This document shows, in pieces, positions 1-5,688 of a DNA stretch of 8,290 nt. Position 1 is the first letter of the stretch, and the number at the start of each line of letters is the position of its first letter. The translations under genes were made by a program, and so were the position numbers. The stretch spans positions 1 to 8,290 of the forward strand of contig JAQXNQ010000271.1 of the NCBI GenBank assembly GCA_029098085.1, given 5' to 3'. A model generated the notes under the pieces. The model searched no databases. It was not told where the DNA came from and was given only the letters and a program-made list of their open reading frames with translations. Source of the stretch: Oscillospiraceae bacterium (GTDB lineage: Bacteria > Bacillota > Clostridia > Oscillospirales > Ruminococcaceae).

Positions 1-19
1 ATCATAGGTGGTGTACAAA

Positions 20-1105
20 GTGCATACTGTCTGTTTTCCCAAACTGGGACTCGAGTTTCACCTGAATCCGGTGGTCTTCTCCATCGGCGATTTCCAGCTG
101 AACTGGTACGGCGTTCTGATCGGCGTCGGCATTCTGCTGGCCATGTGGATGGGCTTCTCCAACTGCAAGCGGTTCGGCATCATCGGCGACAAGCTGGTGG
201 ATGTGGTGCTGGCCGGCATCATCGGCGGCATCGTGGGCGCGCGGCTGTATTATGTGGCCTTCCGCTGGGAGGATTACAAGGATGACCTTTCCCTGATCTT
301 CAGGACCTGGGAGGGCGGCCTTGCCATCTACGGCGGCATCATCGGCGCCTTCCTGGTGGGCGGCATCTGCGCCAGAATCCGAAAGGTGAAGGTGCCCGCC
401 GTCATGGATCTGGCCGCCATGGGCTTTCTGATCGGTCAGGGCGTGGGCCGCTGGGGCAACTTCGTCAACGGCGAGGCCTTCGGCTGCAATACCGACCTGC
501 CCTGGGGCATGACCGGCGACCGGATCGCCTACTATCTGGCCAATTCCACTCATGTGACCGGCACGGCCGTGGACCCCACCGCCGCGGTACATCCCTGCTT
601 CCTGTACGAGTCCATCTGGTGTCTGATCGGCTTCGGCCTGCTGTTCTGGTACAGCCGTCACCGCCGGTTTGACGGCGAGATCTTCCTGATGTACCTGGGC
701 TGGTACGGCCTGGGCCGGGTCTTCATCGAAGGCCTGCGGACCGACAGCCTGATGCTGGGCAACCTGCGGGTATCTCAGCTGCTGGCGGGCATTCTGGTGG
801 CGGCGTCCCTGATCACCTGGCTGGTGATCAGGTCAAAGATCAAGTCCTCCAACGACCCCGAGTACCTGAAATGCTACGGTCAAACCGAAGCCTTCCAGCA
901 GGAGCTGGCCGACTATGAGCAGCTGCTGAAGGAAAAGGAGGAGAAGAAGCAGGCCCGCAAGGCTGCCCGGAAGGGAGCCGCCGCGCCTGCCGGAGAGACT
1001 CCCGCCGGTGCAGCATCTGATGAGGGAGCACCCGCTGAAGAGGGTGCTGCCGAAGAAACATCCGCCGAAGAAACCTCTGAGGAGAAAAGGGAAGAGGAGG
1101 AATGA
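20..1105 (+). CDS. lgt: Prolipoprotein diacylglyceryl transferase (Lgt) with acidic C-terminal tail
   Basis: Lgt is an integral membrane enzyme. It transfers diacylglycerol from phosphatidylglycerol to the lipobox cysteine of prelipoproteins, the first step of lipoprotein maturation. Numbering from the GTG at 8, the Lgt signature GRWGNFVNGEAFG is at 147-159, with Arg148 matching the essential arginine of the family. HPCFLYES is at 195-202, and GRVFIEGLRTDS at 236-247 supplies the second key arginine (Arg244). Several hydrophobic helices span roughly 33-275. From about residue 276 the protein leaves the family core and ends in about 90 residues rich in Lys, Ala and Glu, including the repeat AEETSAEETS; this tail is probably cytoplasmic. 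An in-frame stop lies at 5-7, and GTG codons at 8, 11 and 20 are all possible starts. I prefer 20 because AGGTGG at 6-11 is a suitably spaced ribosome binding site and the resulting HTVCFPKLGLEF start resembles related proteins as I recall them. The stop is 3 nt before folD. Confidence 0.93.
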   Translation: MHTVCFPKLGLEFHLNPVVFSIGDFQLNWYGVLIGVGILLAMWMGFSNCKRFGIIGDKLVDVVLAGIIGGIVGARLYYVAFRWEDYKDDLSLIFRTWEGGLAIYGGIIGAFLVGGICARIRKVKVPAVMDLAAMGFLIGQGVGRWGNFVNGEAFGCNTDLPWGMTGDRIAYYLANSTHVTGTAVDPTAAVHPCFLYESIWCLIGFGLLFWYSRHRRFDGEIFLMYLGWYGLGRVFIEGLRTDSLMLGNLRVSQLLAGILVAASLITWLVIRSKIKSSNDPEYLKCYGQTEAFQQELADYEQLLKEKEEKKQARKAARKGAAAPAGETPAGAASDEGAPAEEGAAEETSAEETSEEKREEEE

Positions 1106-1108
1106 GTC

Positions 1109-1963
1109 ATGGCCAATCTGATTGACGGCAAAAAGATTTCCGCCGAGGTCAAGGCCCGGGCGGCTGCGGATGCCGCTGCCCTGAAGGAGCAGGGGATCCC
1201 TGTGGGGCTGGCCGTGGTCATCGTCGGCGACGATCCCGCTTCCCGGGTGTATGTCAACTCCAAAAAGAAGGCCTGCGCCCTCTGCGGCATTGATTCCTAC
1301 GAATATGCCCTGCCGGCGGACACCTCCGAAGCGGAGCTCCTTGCGCTGGTGGAGCAGCTCAACGGCGACAGCAGGGTCAGCGGCATTCTGGTGCAGCTGC
1401 CTCTGCCGAAGCAGATCGACGAGCACAGGATTATCAACGCCATCGACCCCAAGAAGGACGTGGACGCCTTCCATCCCGTCAATGTGGGCAAGATCATGAT
1501 CGGCGACTTTGATTTCCTGCCCTGTACCCCTTCCGGCTGCATGGAGCTGATTGACTCCACCGGCATCGACATCGCCGGCAAAAACTGCGTGGTCATCGGC
1601 CGCAGCAACATCGTGGGCAAGCCCATGGCCATGCTGCTGCTGCACCGCAGCGGCACCGTGACCATCTGCCACTCCAAAACAAAGGATCTGGCCGAGATCA
1701 CCCGCCGGGCGGATATTCTGGTGGCAGCGGTGGGGAAACCCCGGTTCGTGACGGCGGACATGGTCAAAGAGGGCGCCGTGGTCATCGATGTGGGCGTCAA
1801 TCGTCTGCCCGACGGCAAGCTCTGCGGCGACGTGGACTTTGACGCAGTGAAGGAAAAGGCCTCCTGGATTACGCCGGTTCCCGGCGGGGTGGGGCCCATG
1901 ACCATTGCTACCCTGATGTGCAACACCGTCACCGCCGCCCGTCTGCAGGCGGAGAAGGCATAA
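1109..1963 (+). CDS. folD: Bifunctional methylenetetrahydrofolate dehydrogenase / methenyltetrahydrofolate cyclohydrolase
   Basis: FolD is a cytoplasmic enzyme that interconverts 5,10-methylene-, 5,10-methenyl- and 10-formyl-tetrahydrofolate. It supplies one-carbon units for purines, formyl-Met-tRNA and related pathways. At 284 residues it has normal full length. Visible family features are the YVxxK catalytic motif (Tyr48, Lys52), GILVQLPLP at 92-100, KKDVDAFHP at 115-123 with the conserved Asp119, PCTPSG at 138-143, the nucleotide-binding GRSNIVGKP at 164-172, and the C-terminal signature PGGVGPMT at 258-265. The ATG at 1109 is set by GAGGAGG at 1094-1100, which lies inside the end of lgt. 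The two genes are therefore almost certainly cotranscribed and probably translationally coupled. The product has no evident functional link to lipoprotein processing. A short terminator-like hairpin follows the stop codon. Confidence 0.97.
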   Translation: MANLIDGKKISAEVKARAAADAAALKEQGIPVGLAVVIVGDDPASRVYVNSKKKACALCGIDSYEYALPADTSEAELLALVEQLNGDSRVSGILVQLPLPKQIDEHRIINAIDPKKDVDAFHPVNVGKIMIGDFDFLPCTPSGCMELIDSTGIDIAGKNCVVIGRSNIVGKPMAMLLLHRSGTVTICHSKTKDLAEITRRADILVAAVGKPRFVTADMVKEGAVVIDVGVNRLPDGKLCGDVDFDAVKEKASWITPVPGGVGPMTIATLMCNTVTAARLQAEKA

Positions 1964-1979
1964 TGCAGTTTCCTGCCCG

Positions 1980-2005
1980 CTTCCGTTGACAAGCGGAAGG
2001 TTTTT
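1980..2005 (+). terminator. Probable intrinsic terminator of lgt-folD, overlapping the next promoter
   Basis: CTTCCG at 1980-1985 pairs perfectly with CGGAAG at 1994-1999 around an 8-nt loop. One G and five Ts (2001-2005) follow, 17 nt after the folD stop. The stem is only 6 bp, so termination may be partial. The loop contains the TTGACA -35 box of the downstream promoter, and the T-run lies in that promoter's spacer. An alternative pairing, CGCTT 1978-1982 with AAGCG 1991-1995, would compete. Confidence 0.5.
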
Positions 2006-2014
2006 AGCTATAAT
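1986..2014 (+). promoter_or_regulatory. Perfect-consensus sigma-A promoter for the pseudokinase gene
   Basis: TTGACA at 1986-1991 and TATAAT at 2009-2014 are separated by exactly 17 nt, matching the housekeeping consensus at all twelve positions. Transcription should begin near 2021. A promoter this strong followed by a leader of about 220 nt suggests post-initiation control or a separate small RNA. Confidence 0.85.
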
Positions 2015-2020
2015 ATGGAG

Positions 2021-2244
2021 AAGGGCAGCTGATTGCGCTGCCCTCTCCGATGGCGAAAACCTCTGCCTGACGGAAGCGTTTTTTGCTGTCAAAGAGCCTT
2101 TCCCCTTCCGAAGCGGGAAAGCTCCAACGATGATTCTGCCTTCCGTTTTTCGGCGCATTCATCTCTCTGCATAAACCGAAATGAACGCGGCAAACGGAGT
2201 ACCATAACGATTCACGATTGACTTAAACTGGGGGGTTGCGGCGA
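2021..2244 (+). other. Structured 5' leader (or stand-alone small RNA) of unknown class
   Basis: This stretch lies between the predicted transcription start and the ATG of the pseudokinase gene and holds no convincing coding region. It can fold into successive hairpins. (a) AGGGCAGC 2022-2029 pairs perfectly with GCTGCCCT 2037-2044. (b) TCCG 2046-2049 pairs with CGGA 2071-2074, with an inner GGC/GCC pair. (c) GAG plus CTTTCCC (2094-2104) pairs with GGGAAAG plus CTC (2115-2124), with one bulged C and an inner CTT/AAG. (d) TCCGTTT 2142-2148 pairs with AAACGGA 2192-2198, enclosing TTCAT 2158-2162 with ATGAA 2181-2185. I looked for the core motifs of common riboswitches, T-boxes, SRP RNA and 6S RNA and did not recognise any. 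The segment could be a cis-regulatory leader or a small RNA gene. The pairing is read by eye, and no folding energy was computed. Confidence 0.5.
2046..2084 (+). terminator. Possible attenuator within the leader
   Basis: The hairpin TCCG/CGGA plus GGC/GCC (2046-2074) is followed four bases later by six Ts (2079-2084). It could act as a conditional terminator about 60 nt after the predicted transcription start. The stem is short and contains an internal loop, so this is tentative. Confidence 0.25.
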
Positions 2245-4071
2245 ATGAAAGATAATCTGTGCATGGGCTGCATGGAAGACAAGGGCACCGCAGCGGTTTG
2301 TCCCTTCTGCGGCTACAGCGAAAACGCGCCCCGCATCCAGACCTGTCTGCCGCCCCGGTCGGTGATCGGGAGCCGGTATCTGGTGGGCCGGGTGCTTTCC
2401 TATAACGGCGAGGGCGTGACCTATATGGGCTACGACGCCCTGAAGGATCAGAAGGTGGAGATCCGCGAGTATTTCCCCGACACGCTGGTCACCCGCGGTC
2501 CGGACGGTCAGTCGGTGACGGCCCGTCCCGGCTGTCAGATCCCGTTCAAGACCTATCTCAGCGATTTCGCCGAGATGATGGGGAAGCTGACCCGTCTGGG
2601 CAGTCTGACCTGTCTGCAGCAGGTGCGGGCGGTGGAGGAGCAAAACGGCACCCTTTACGCCGTTCAGGAGCATCTGGTCGGCGAGACGCTGCAGCAGTAC
2701 CTGGACCGGCGGAAGCTGATGCTCACCTGGACCGAGGCCAGCGACCTGCTGCTGCCGCTGATCAAGACCATGAATCTGGTGCACCGGGAGGGACTGCTCC
2801 ACCGGGGCATTTCGCCCGCCACCATCTGGATGTGCAGGGGCGGCGGCGTCAAGCTGAGCGGCTTTTCCATCAGCGCCGTCCGGGCCTCCGGCACCGAGCT
2901 GGTTTCCGAGCTGTTTCCCGGCTGCTCCGCCCCCGAGCAGTACTCCACCACCAGTCCCCACGGCACCTGGACCGATGTCTACGGGCTGTCGGCGGTGCTG
3001 TACATCTGCGTCACCGGCCAGTGCCCGCCCGAGGCCCTGATTCGCTCGGCAGCCCGGGAGCTGCCCCCGCCCCGGGAGCGCAACGAAACGGTGCCGCCCC
3101 GGGTTTCTCTGGCTATCCTGCAGGGCCTTTCCCTGCAGCCGGAGGACCGGATCCGCACCCTGAGCGATCTGACCGGCCGGATCGCCGGTCCCTTCCAGAG
3201 CGGCGGGGATTCGCCCACCATCGCCATTCCGGCGGCGCGGCCCCCGGCGTCCCGTCCCGCTCCGCAGGAGAAGGCTCCGGCGGGAGAGACCCGGCCCGCT
3301 TCCCGTCCGGGCGCCCGTCCTGCGGCCCGCTCTGCTCCGCAGGAGGATCCGCCCAAAAAGGCAAAGGTGGTGCAGGGCACCAGCGACCGGCGGCTGCTGA
3401 TCAACAGCATGCTGATCACTCTGCCGATTCTGCTGCTGATTCTGATCTTCACCTTCTGGTACCTGTTCGGCGGCAAGGGCGGAGGCGGGGAGTCGGAGGA
3501 GTCCTCCTACTTCAGCGGCACCTCCTACGCCCACAGCAGTGAGCCCTCGTCCCAGCCTTCTTCCCAGCCCGCTTCGTCCCGTCCGGCGGTTTCCTCCGCC
3601 CCCGAGAGCTCAGCGGAGAGCAGCGAGGAGTCGTCGGAGGAATCCTCCGAGCCCCAGGAGAAGATGGTCAGCCTGGTGGGGCAGCGGTATGAGGACGCGG
3701 CGGCCAACGCCGACTACAAAGCCCTCTTCACTCTGGCGGAGCCCCAGTATATCTACAGCGAGTCCGATCCGGCCGGCGTCATCGTCTGGCAGAGCATCGC
3801 TGCGGGCGGTACGCTGGAGCCGGGCACCGAGGTGCAGGTCAAGGTCAGCAAGGGCTCCCAGTATGTGCAGATTCCCGGCTACGAAAAGCAGACCGAGGCG
3901 GATTATACCCGCCTGCTGGAGGAGCTGGGCATCCGGTACACGGTGGTGTATCAGAAGGACAGCATCTATCCCGGCGGCTATGTCACCGGACTGGATCACA
4001 TGGAGGGCAGCAAGTACGACCTGGAAAAGGCCATTGTGGTGCAGGTCTACGTGAGCAGCAGGGAGGACTGA
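2245..4071 (+). CDS. Zinc-ribbon / pseudokinase / transmembrane / PASTA protein (PrkC-PknB-like)
   Basis: This is a 608-residue membrane protein counted from the ATG at 2245, which has GGGGGG at 2230-2235 as its ribosome binding site; an in-frame TTG at 2236 is less likely. Residues 6-22 form a zinc ribbon with two CxxC pairs (Cys6, Cys9, Cys19, Cys22). Residues about 45-315 follow the Ser/Thr kinase fold: glycine loop NGEGVTY 54-60, VEIREYF 71-77, HRGISP 186-191, KLSGFS 203-208, APE 229-231 and DVYGLSA 244-250. The ATP lysine is Arg74, the HRD aspartate is Gly188, the following asparagine is Thr193, and DFG reads GFS (206-208). Phosphotransfer is therefore unlikely and I infer a pseudokinase. 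A Pro/Ala/Arg-rich juxtamembrane stretch (about 325-370) leads to a transmembrane helix at about 384-407, a Ser/Glu-rich extracellular linker to about 471, and two PASTA domains (about 474-537 and 539-605). PASTA domains of PrkC and PknB bind peptidoglycan fragments. No PP2C phosphatase gene is adjacent, and ddh follows in 44 nt. Confidence 0.9.
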   Translation: MKDNLCMGCMEDKGTAAVCPFCGYSENAPRIQTCLPPRSVIGSRYLVGRVLSYNGEGVTYMGYDALKDQKVEIREYFPDTLVTRGPDGQSVTARPGCQIPFKTYLSDFAEMMGKLTRLGSLTCLQQVRAVEEQNGTLYAVQEHLVGETLQQYLDRRKLMLTWTEASDLLLPLIKTMNLVHREGLLHRGISPATIWMCRGGGVKLSGFSISAVRASGTELVSELFPGCSAPEQYSTTSPHGTWTDVYGLSAVLYICVTGQCPPEALIRSAARELPPPRERNETVPPRVSLAILQGLSLQPEDRIRTLSDLTGRIAGPFQSGGDSPTIAIPAARPPASRPAPQEKAPAGETRPASRPGARPAARSAPQEDPPKKAKVVQGTSDRRLLINSMLITLPILLLILIFTFWYLFGGKGGGGESEESSYFSGTSYAHSSEPSSQPSSQPASSRPAVSSAPESSAESSEESSEESSEPQEKMVSLVGQRYEDAAANADYKALFTLAEPQYIYSESDPAGVIVWQSIAAGGTLEPGTEVQVKVSKGSQYVQIPGYEKQTEADYTRLLEELGIRYTVVYQKDSIYPGGYVTGLDHMEGSKYDLEKAIVVQVYVSSRED

Positions 4072-4115
4072 TCCCTGCCGCAGAGACAGGAAACCTATTG
4101 AAAAGGATGATACAG

Positions 4116-5012
4116 ATGATTAAAATCGCAATTATTGGCTATGGCAATATCGGCCGCTACGCTCTGCAGGCGGTGCAGGCCGCCGACGACATGGAGTGCG
4201 TCGGCGTCGTCCGCCGGGGAGCGGGGGAGCCTCAGCCCGCCGAGCTGGCCGGCATCGAGGTGGTGGATCACGTCTCCAAACTGTCGGTGAAGCCCGACGC
4301 CGCCATTCTGGCCACCCCCACCCGGTCGGTGGAGCAGTACGCGCTGGAGTGCCTGGAGCTGGGCATCAGCACCGCTGACAGCTTCGACATCCACACCAAA
4401 ATCTGGGATCTCCGCCAGACCCTGGACAAAGCCGCCAAAGAGCACGGCGCCGTTTCGGTCATTTCCGCCGGCTGGGATCCCGGCAGCGATTCGGTGGTCC
4501 GTACCCTGCTGCAGGCCTGCGCCCCCAAGGGCCTGACCTACACCAACTTCGGCCCCGGCATGAGCATGGGCCACACCGTGGCCGTCAAGGCCATCGAGGG
4601 CGTGAAGGCGGCCCTGTCCATGACCATCCCGCTGGGCACCTCGATTCACCGCCGGATGGTGTATGTGGAGCTGGAGGAGGGCTATACCCTGGCGGATGTG
4701 GCAGCCCGGATCAAGGCCGATCCCTACTTCGCCAGCGATGAAACCCATGTGATCCAGGTGGACAATGTGGATGAGGTCATCGACATGGGCCACGGCGTCA
4801 ACCTGACCCGCAAGGGCGTTTCCGGCGTCACCCCCAACCAGCTGTTCGAGTTCAACATGAAGATCAACAACCCCGCCCTCACCGGCCAGATTCTGGCCGC
4901 CAGTGCCAGAGCGGCCCTGAAGCAGCGCCCCGGTGCCTATACTCTGCCGGAAATTCCGGTGATCGACCTGCTGAGCGGCGACCGGGAGACCCTGATCCGC
5001 CATCTGGTCTGA
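4116..5012 (+). CDS. ddh: meso-Diaminopimelate D-dehydrogenase
   Basis: Ddh is an NADPH-dependent cytoplasmic enzyme. It makes meso-diaminopimelate from L-tetrahydrodipicolinate and ammonia in one step, bypassing the acylated intermediates of the usual route. The product feeds peptidoglycan and lysine synthesis. The 298-residue protein has an N-terminal Rossmann motif GYGNIG (8-13), ATPTRS at 66-71, DSFDIH at 88-93, AGWDPGSDS at 118-126 and GHTVAVKAIEGV at 152-163, all typical of the family. Asp91 and Asp121 sit where substrate-binding aspartates occur in the Corynebacterium enzyme. It is somewhat shorter than that enzyme (about 320 residues). ATG 4116 is preferred because AAAGGA at 4102-4107 is 8 nt upstream; in-frame starts at 4098 (TTG) and 4107 (ATG) have weaker sites. 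The 44-nt gap after the pseudokinase gene contains no terminator or promoter I can see, so the two are probably cotranscribed. Confidence 0.93.
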   Translation: MIKIAIIGYGNIGRYALQAVQAADDMECVGVVRRGAGEPQPAELAGIEVVDHVSKLSVKPDAAILATPTRSVEQYALECLELGISTADSFDIHTKIWDLRQTLDKAAKEHGAVSVISAGWDPGSDSVVRTLLQACAPKGLTYTNFGPGMSMGHTVAVKAIEGVKAALSMTIPLGTSIHRRMVYVELEEGYTLADVAARIKADPYFASDETHVIQVDNVDEVIDMGHGVNLTRKGVSGVTPNQLFEFNMKINNPALTGQILAASARAALKQRPGAYTLPEIPVIDLLSGDRETLIRHLV

Positions 5013-5113
5013 GAAAAAGTTCACAAAAAAGGGTACAGCTTTTGTGTAATCCGGTTGGATTCGCTGAAAAGAGTCTATTTCTCATCGAAATTGATTTTTT
5101 TCCGGCGAAGGAC
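5013..5113. other. AT-rich gap after ddh without a clear terminator
   Basis: This stretch is richer in A and T than its surroundings. It contains a 7-bp inverted repeat, CACAAAA 5022-5028 with TTTTGTG 5040-5046, a small ATCC/GGAT hairpin at 5049-5060, and a run of seven Ts at 5095-5101 preceded only by a very weak stem. None of these forms a convincing intrinsic terminator. I see no gene here. Confidence 0.4.
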
Positions 5114-5142
5114 TTGCAATCCGGAAGAAAATGTGCTAATAT
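5114..5142 (+). promoter_or_regulatory. Extended -10 sigma-A promoter of rplS
   Basis: TTGCAA at 5114-5119 serves as a -35 box. It lies 17 nt before TAATAT at 5137-5142, which carries the extended -10 dinucleotide TG at 5134-5135. Transcription should start near 5149, giving a leader of about 122 nt. An inverted repeat, TTCCGG 5100-5105 and CCGGAA 5121-5126, brackets the -35 box. Confidence 0.7.
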
Positions 5143-5148
5143 GTACTA

Positions 5149-5270
5149 GATATTGTTCCGCCGGACACTCTGTCCGTGTGGGGATTAATGTTCAAAACAC
5201 ATTAAAGCGGGCAGTCCTCTGCGGCGGCTTGGCCGCGCGCACGAATGTCTGAAAACCAGGAGGAAAAACC
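5149..5270 (+). promoter_or_regulatory. Hairpin-rich rplS leader, possible L19 autoregulatory element
   Basis: Three perfect hairpins lie between the predicted start site and rplS. CGGACA 5162-5167 pairs with TGTCCG 5171-5176 (3-nt loop). TTAATGT 5185-5191 pairs with ACATTAA 5199-5205 (7-nt loop). GCGGC 5224-5228 pairs with GCCGC 5232-5236 (3-nt loop). The AGGAGG ribosome binding site at 5258-5263 follows. L19 leaders are known in Firmicutes, and this one sits in the right place, but I cannot confirm the family match by eye. Confidence 0.45.
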
Positions 5271-5615
5271 ATGGACGCATTGAAACTCATCAGCCAGTCC
5301 AGCCTGAAGGCTGACAAACCCGAGCTGCTGGTCGGCGACTACGTCAGAGTGGCCGTCAAAATCCGCGAAGGTGACAAGGAAAGAATCCAGGCCTTTGAAG
5401 GCACCGTGATCTCCATGAAGCACGGCGGCATTTCCGAGACCTTTACCGTTCGCCGTGTGGCTCACGGTGTCGGCATCGAGAGAGTCTTCCCCGTGCATTC
5501 TCCCAACGTTGTCAGCGTGGAAGTGCTCCGTCACGGCCAGGTCAGACGGGCCAAGCTCTACTACCTGCGCGACAGAGTCGGCAAGTCTGCGAGAGTCAAA
5601 GAGAAGATCGTATAA
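5271..5615 (+). CDS. rplS: 50S ribosomal protein L19
   Basis: L19 is a small basic protein of the large ribosomal subunit, located at the interface with the 30S subunit, where it contributes to an intersubunit bridge. The 114-residue length is normal. The sequence matches the family throughout: a GDYVRVAVKIREG beta segment at 22-34, RIQAFEGTVIS at 38-48, ETFTVRRVAHGVGIERVFPVHSP at about 56-78, and the C-terminal RRAKLYYLRDRVGKSARVKEK signature region at about 92-112. A strong AGGAGG at 5258-5263 lies 7 nt before the ATG, as expected for a highly expressed gene. The gene has its own promoter and a terminator straight after the stop, so it is probably transcribed mainly as a single gene with some read-through into the signal peptidase genes. 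Confidence 0.98.
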   Translation: MDALKLISQSSLKADKPELLVGDYVRVAVKIREGDKERIQAFEGTVISMKHGGISETFTVRRVAHGVGIERVFPVHSPNVVSVEVLRHGQVRRAKLYYLRDRVGKSARVKEKIV

Positions 5616-5656
5616 GCAAAGCGGAGAAAGGGGCGGGAACGTCCCTTTTTTTGCTT
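5614..5656 (+). terminator. Intrinsic terminator after rplS
   Basis: AAAGGG 5627-5632 pairs with CCCTTT 5643-5648, and the T-run continues to 5652. An outer arm, AAGCAAA 5614-5620 with TTTGCTT 5650-5656, can close the structure further and overlaps the rplS stop codon. No promoter is visible between here and the next gene, so lepB expression probably depends on read-through. Confidence 0.75.
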
Positions 5657-5688
5657 TTATCACATTATGAAGCGACGGAGGCGAGTCC

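Noticed and set aside
2046..2090. Fluoride or other known riboswitch in the leader
   Set aside because: Some bases (GATGGCG) recall the fluoride class, but the conserved partner segments are missing and the gene context does not fit.
833..2158. Long minus-strand open frame (441 codons) opposite lgt and folD
   Set aside because: It overlaps two clearly real genes, and its Gly/His/Arg-rich translation resembles no protein family. It is a by-product of GC-rich codon use on the + strand.
2050..2207. Mini open frames in the leader (6 codons from 2050, 14 codons from 2130, 8 codons from 2181) as leader peptides
   Set aside because: None has a convincing ribosome binding site, and none contains a run of regulatory codons. 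They fall inside predicted stems.
2218..2247. Second promoter from TTGACT at 2218-2223
   Set aside because: No -10 like sequence occurs at the proper distance, and it would begin transcription inside the coding region.
2212..3534. Long minus-strand open frame (440 codons) opposite the pseudokinase gene
   Set aside because: It lies wholly across a well-supported gene, has a compositionally biased translation and no recognisable motif.
3525..3660. Ser/Glu-rich repeats in the pseudokinase gene as a frameshift or sequencing artefact
   Set aside because: The same frame continues into two PASTA domains, and a Ser-rich extracellular linker is normal at this position.
4095..5024. Minus-strand open frame (309 codons) opposite ddh
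   Set aside because: It is almost coextensive with ddh, whose family motifs are unambiguous. The translation is Gly/His/Asp-rich without domains.
5022..5046. CACAAAA/TTTTGTG repeat as the ddh terminator
   Set aside because: The stem is AT-rich and no T-run follows it, so it does not meet the usual pattern for an intrinsic terminator.
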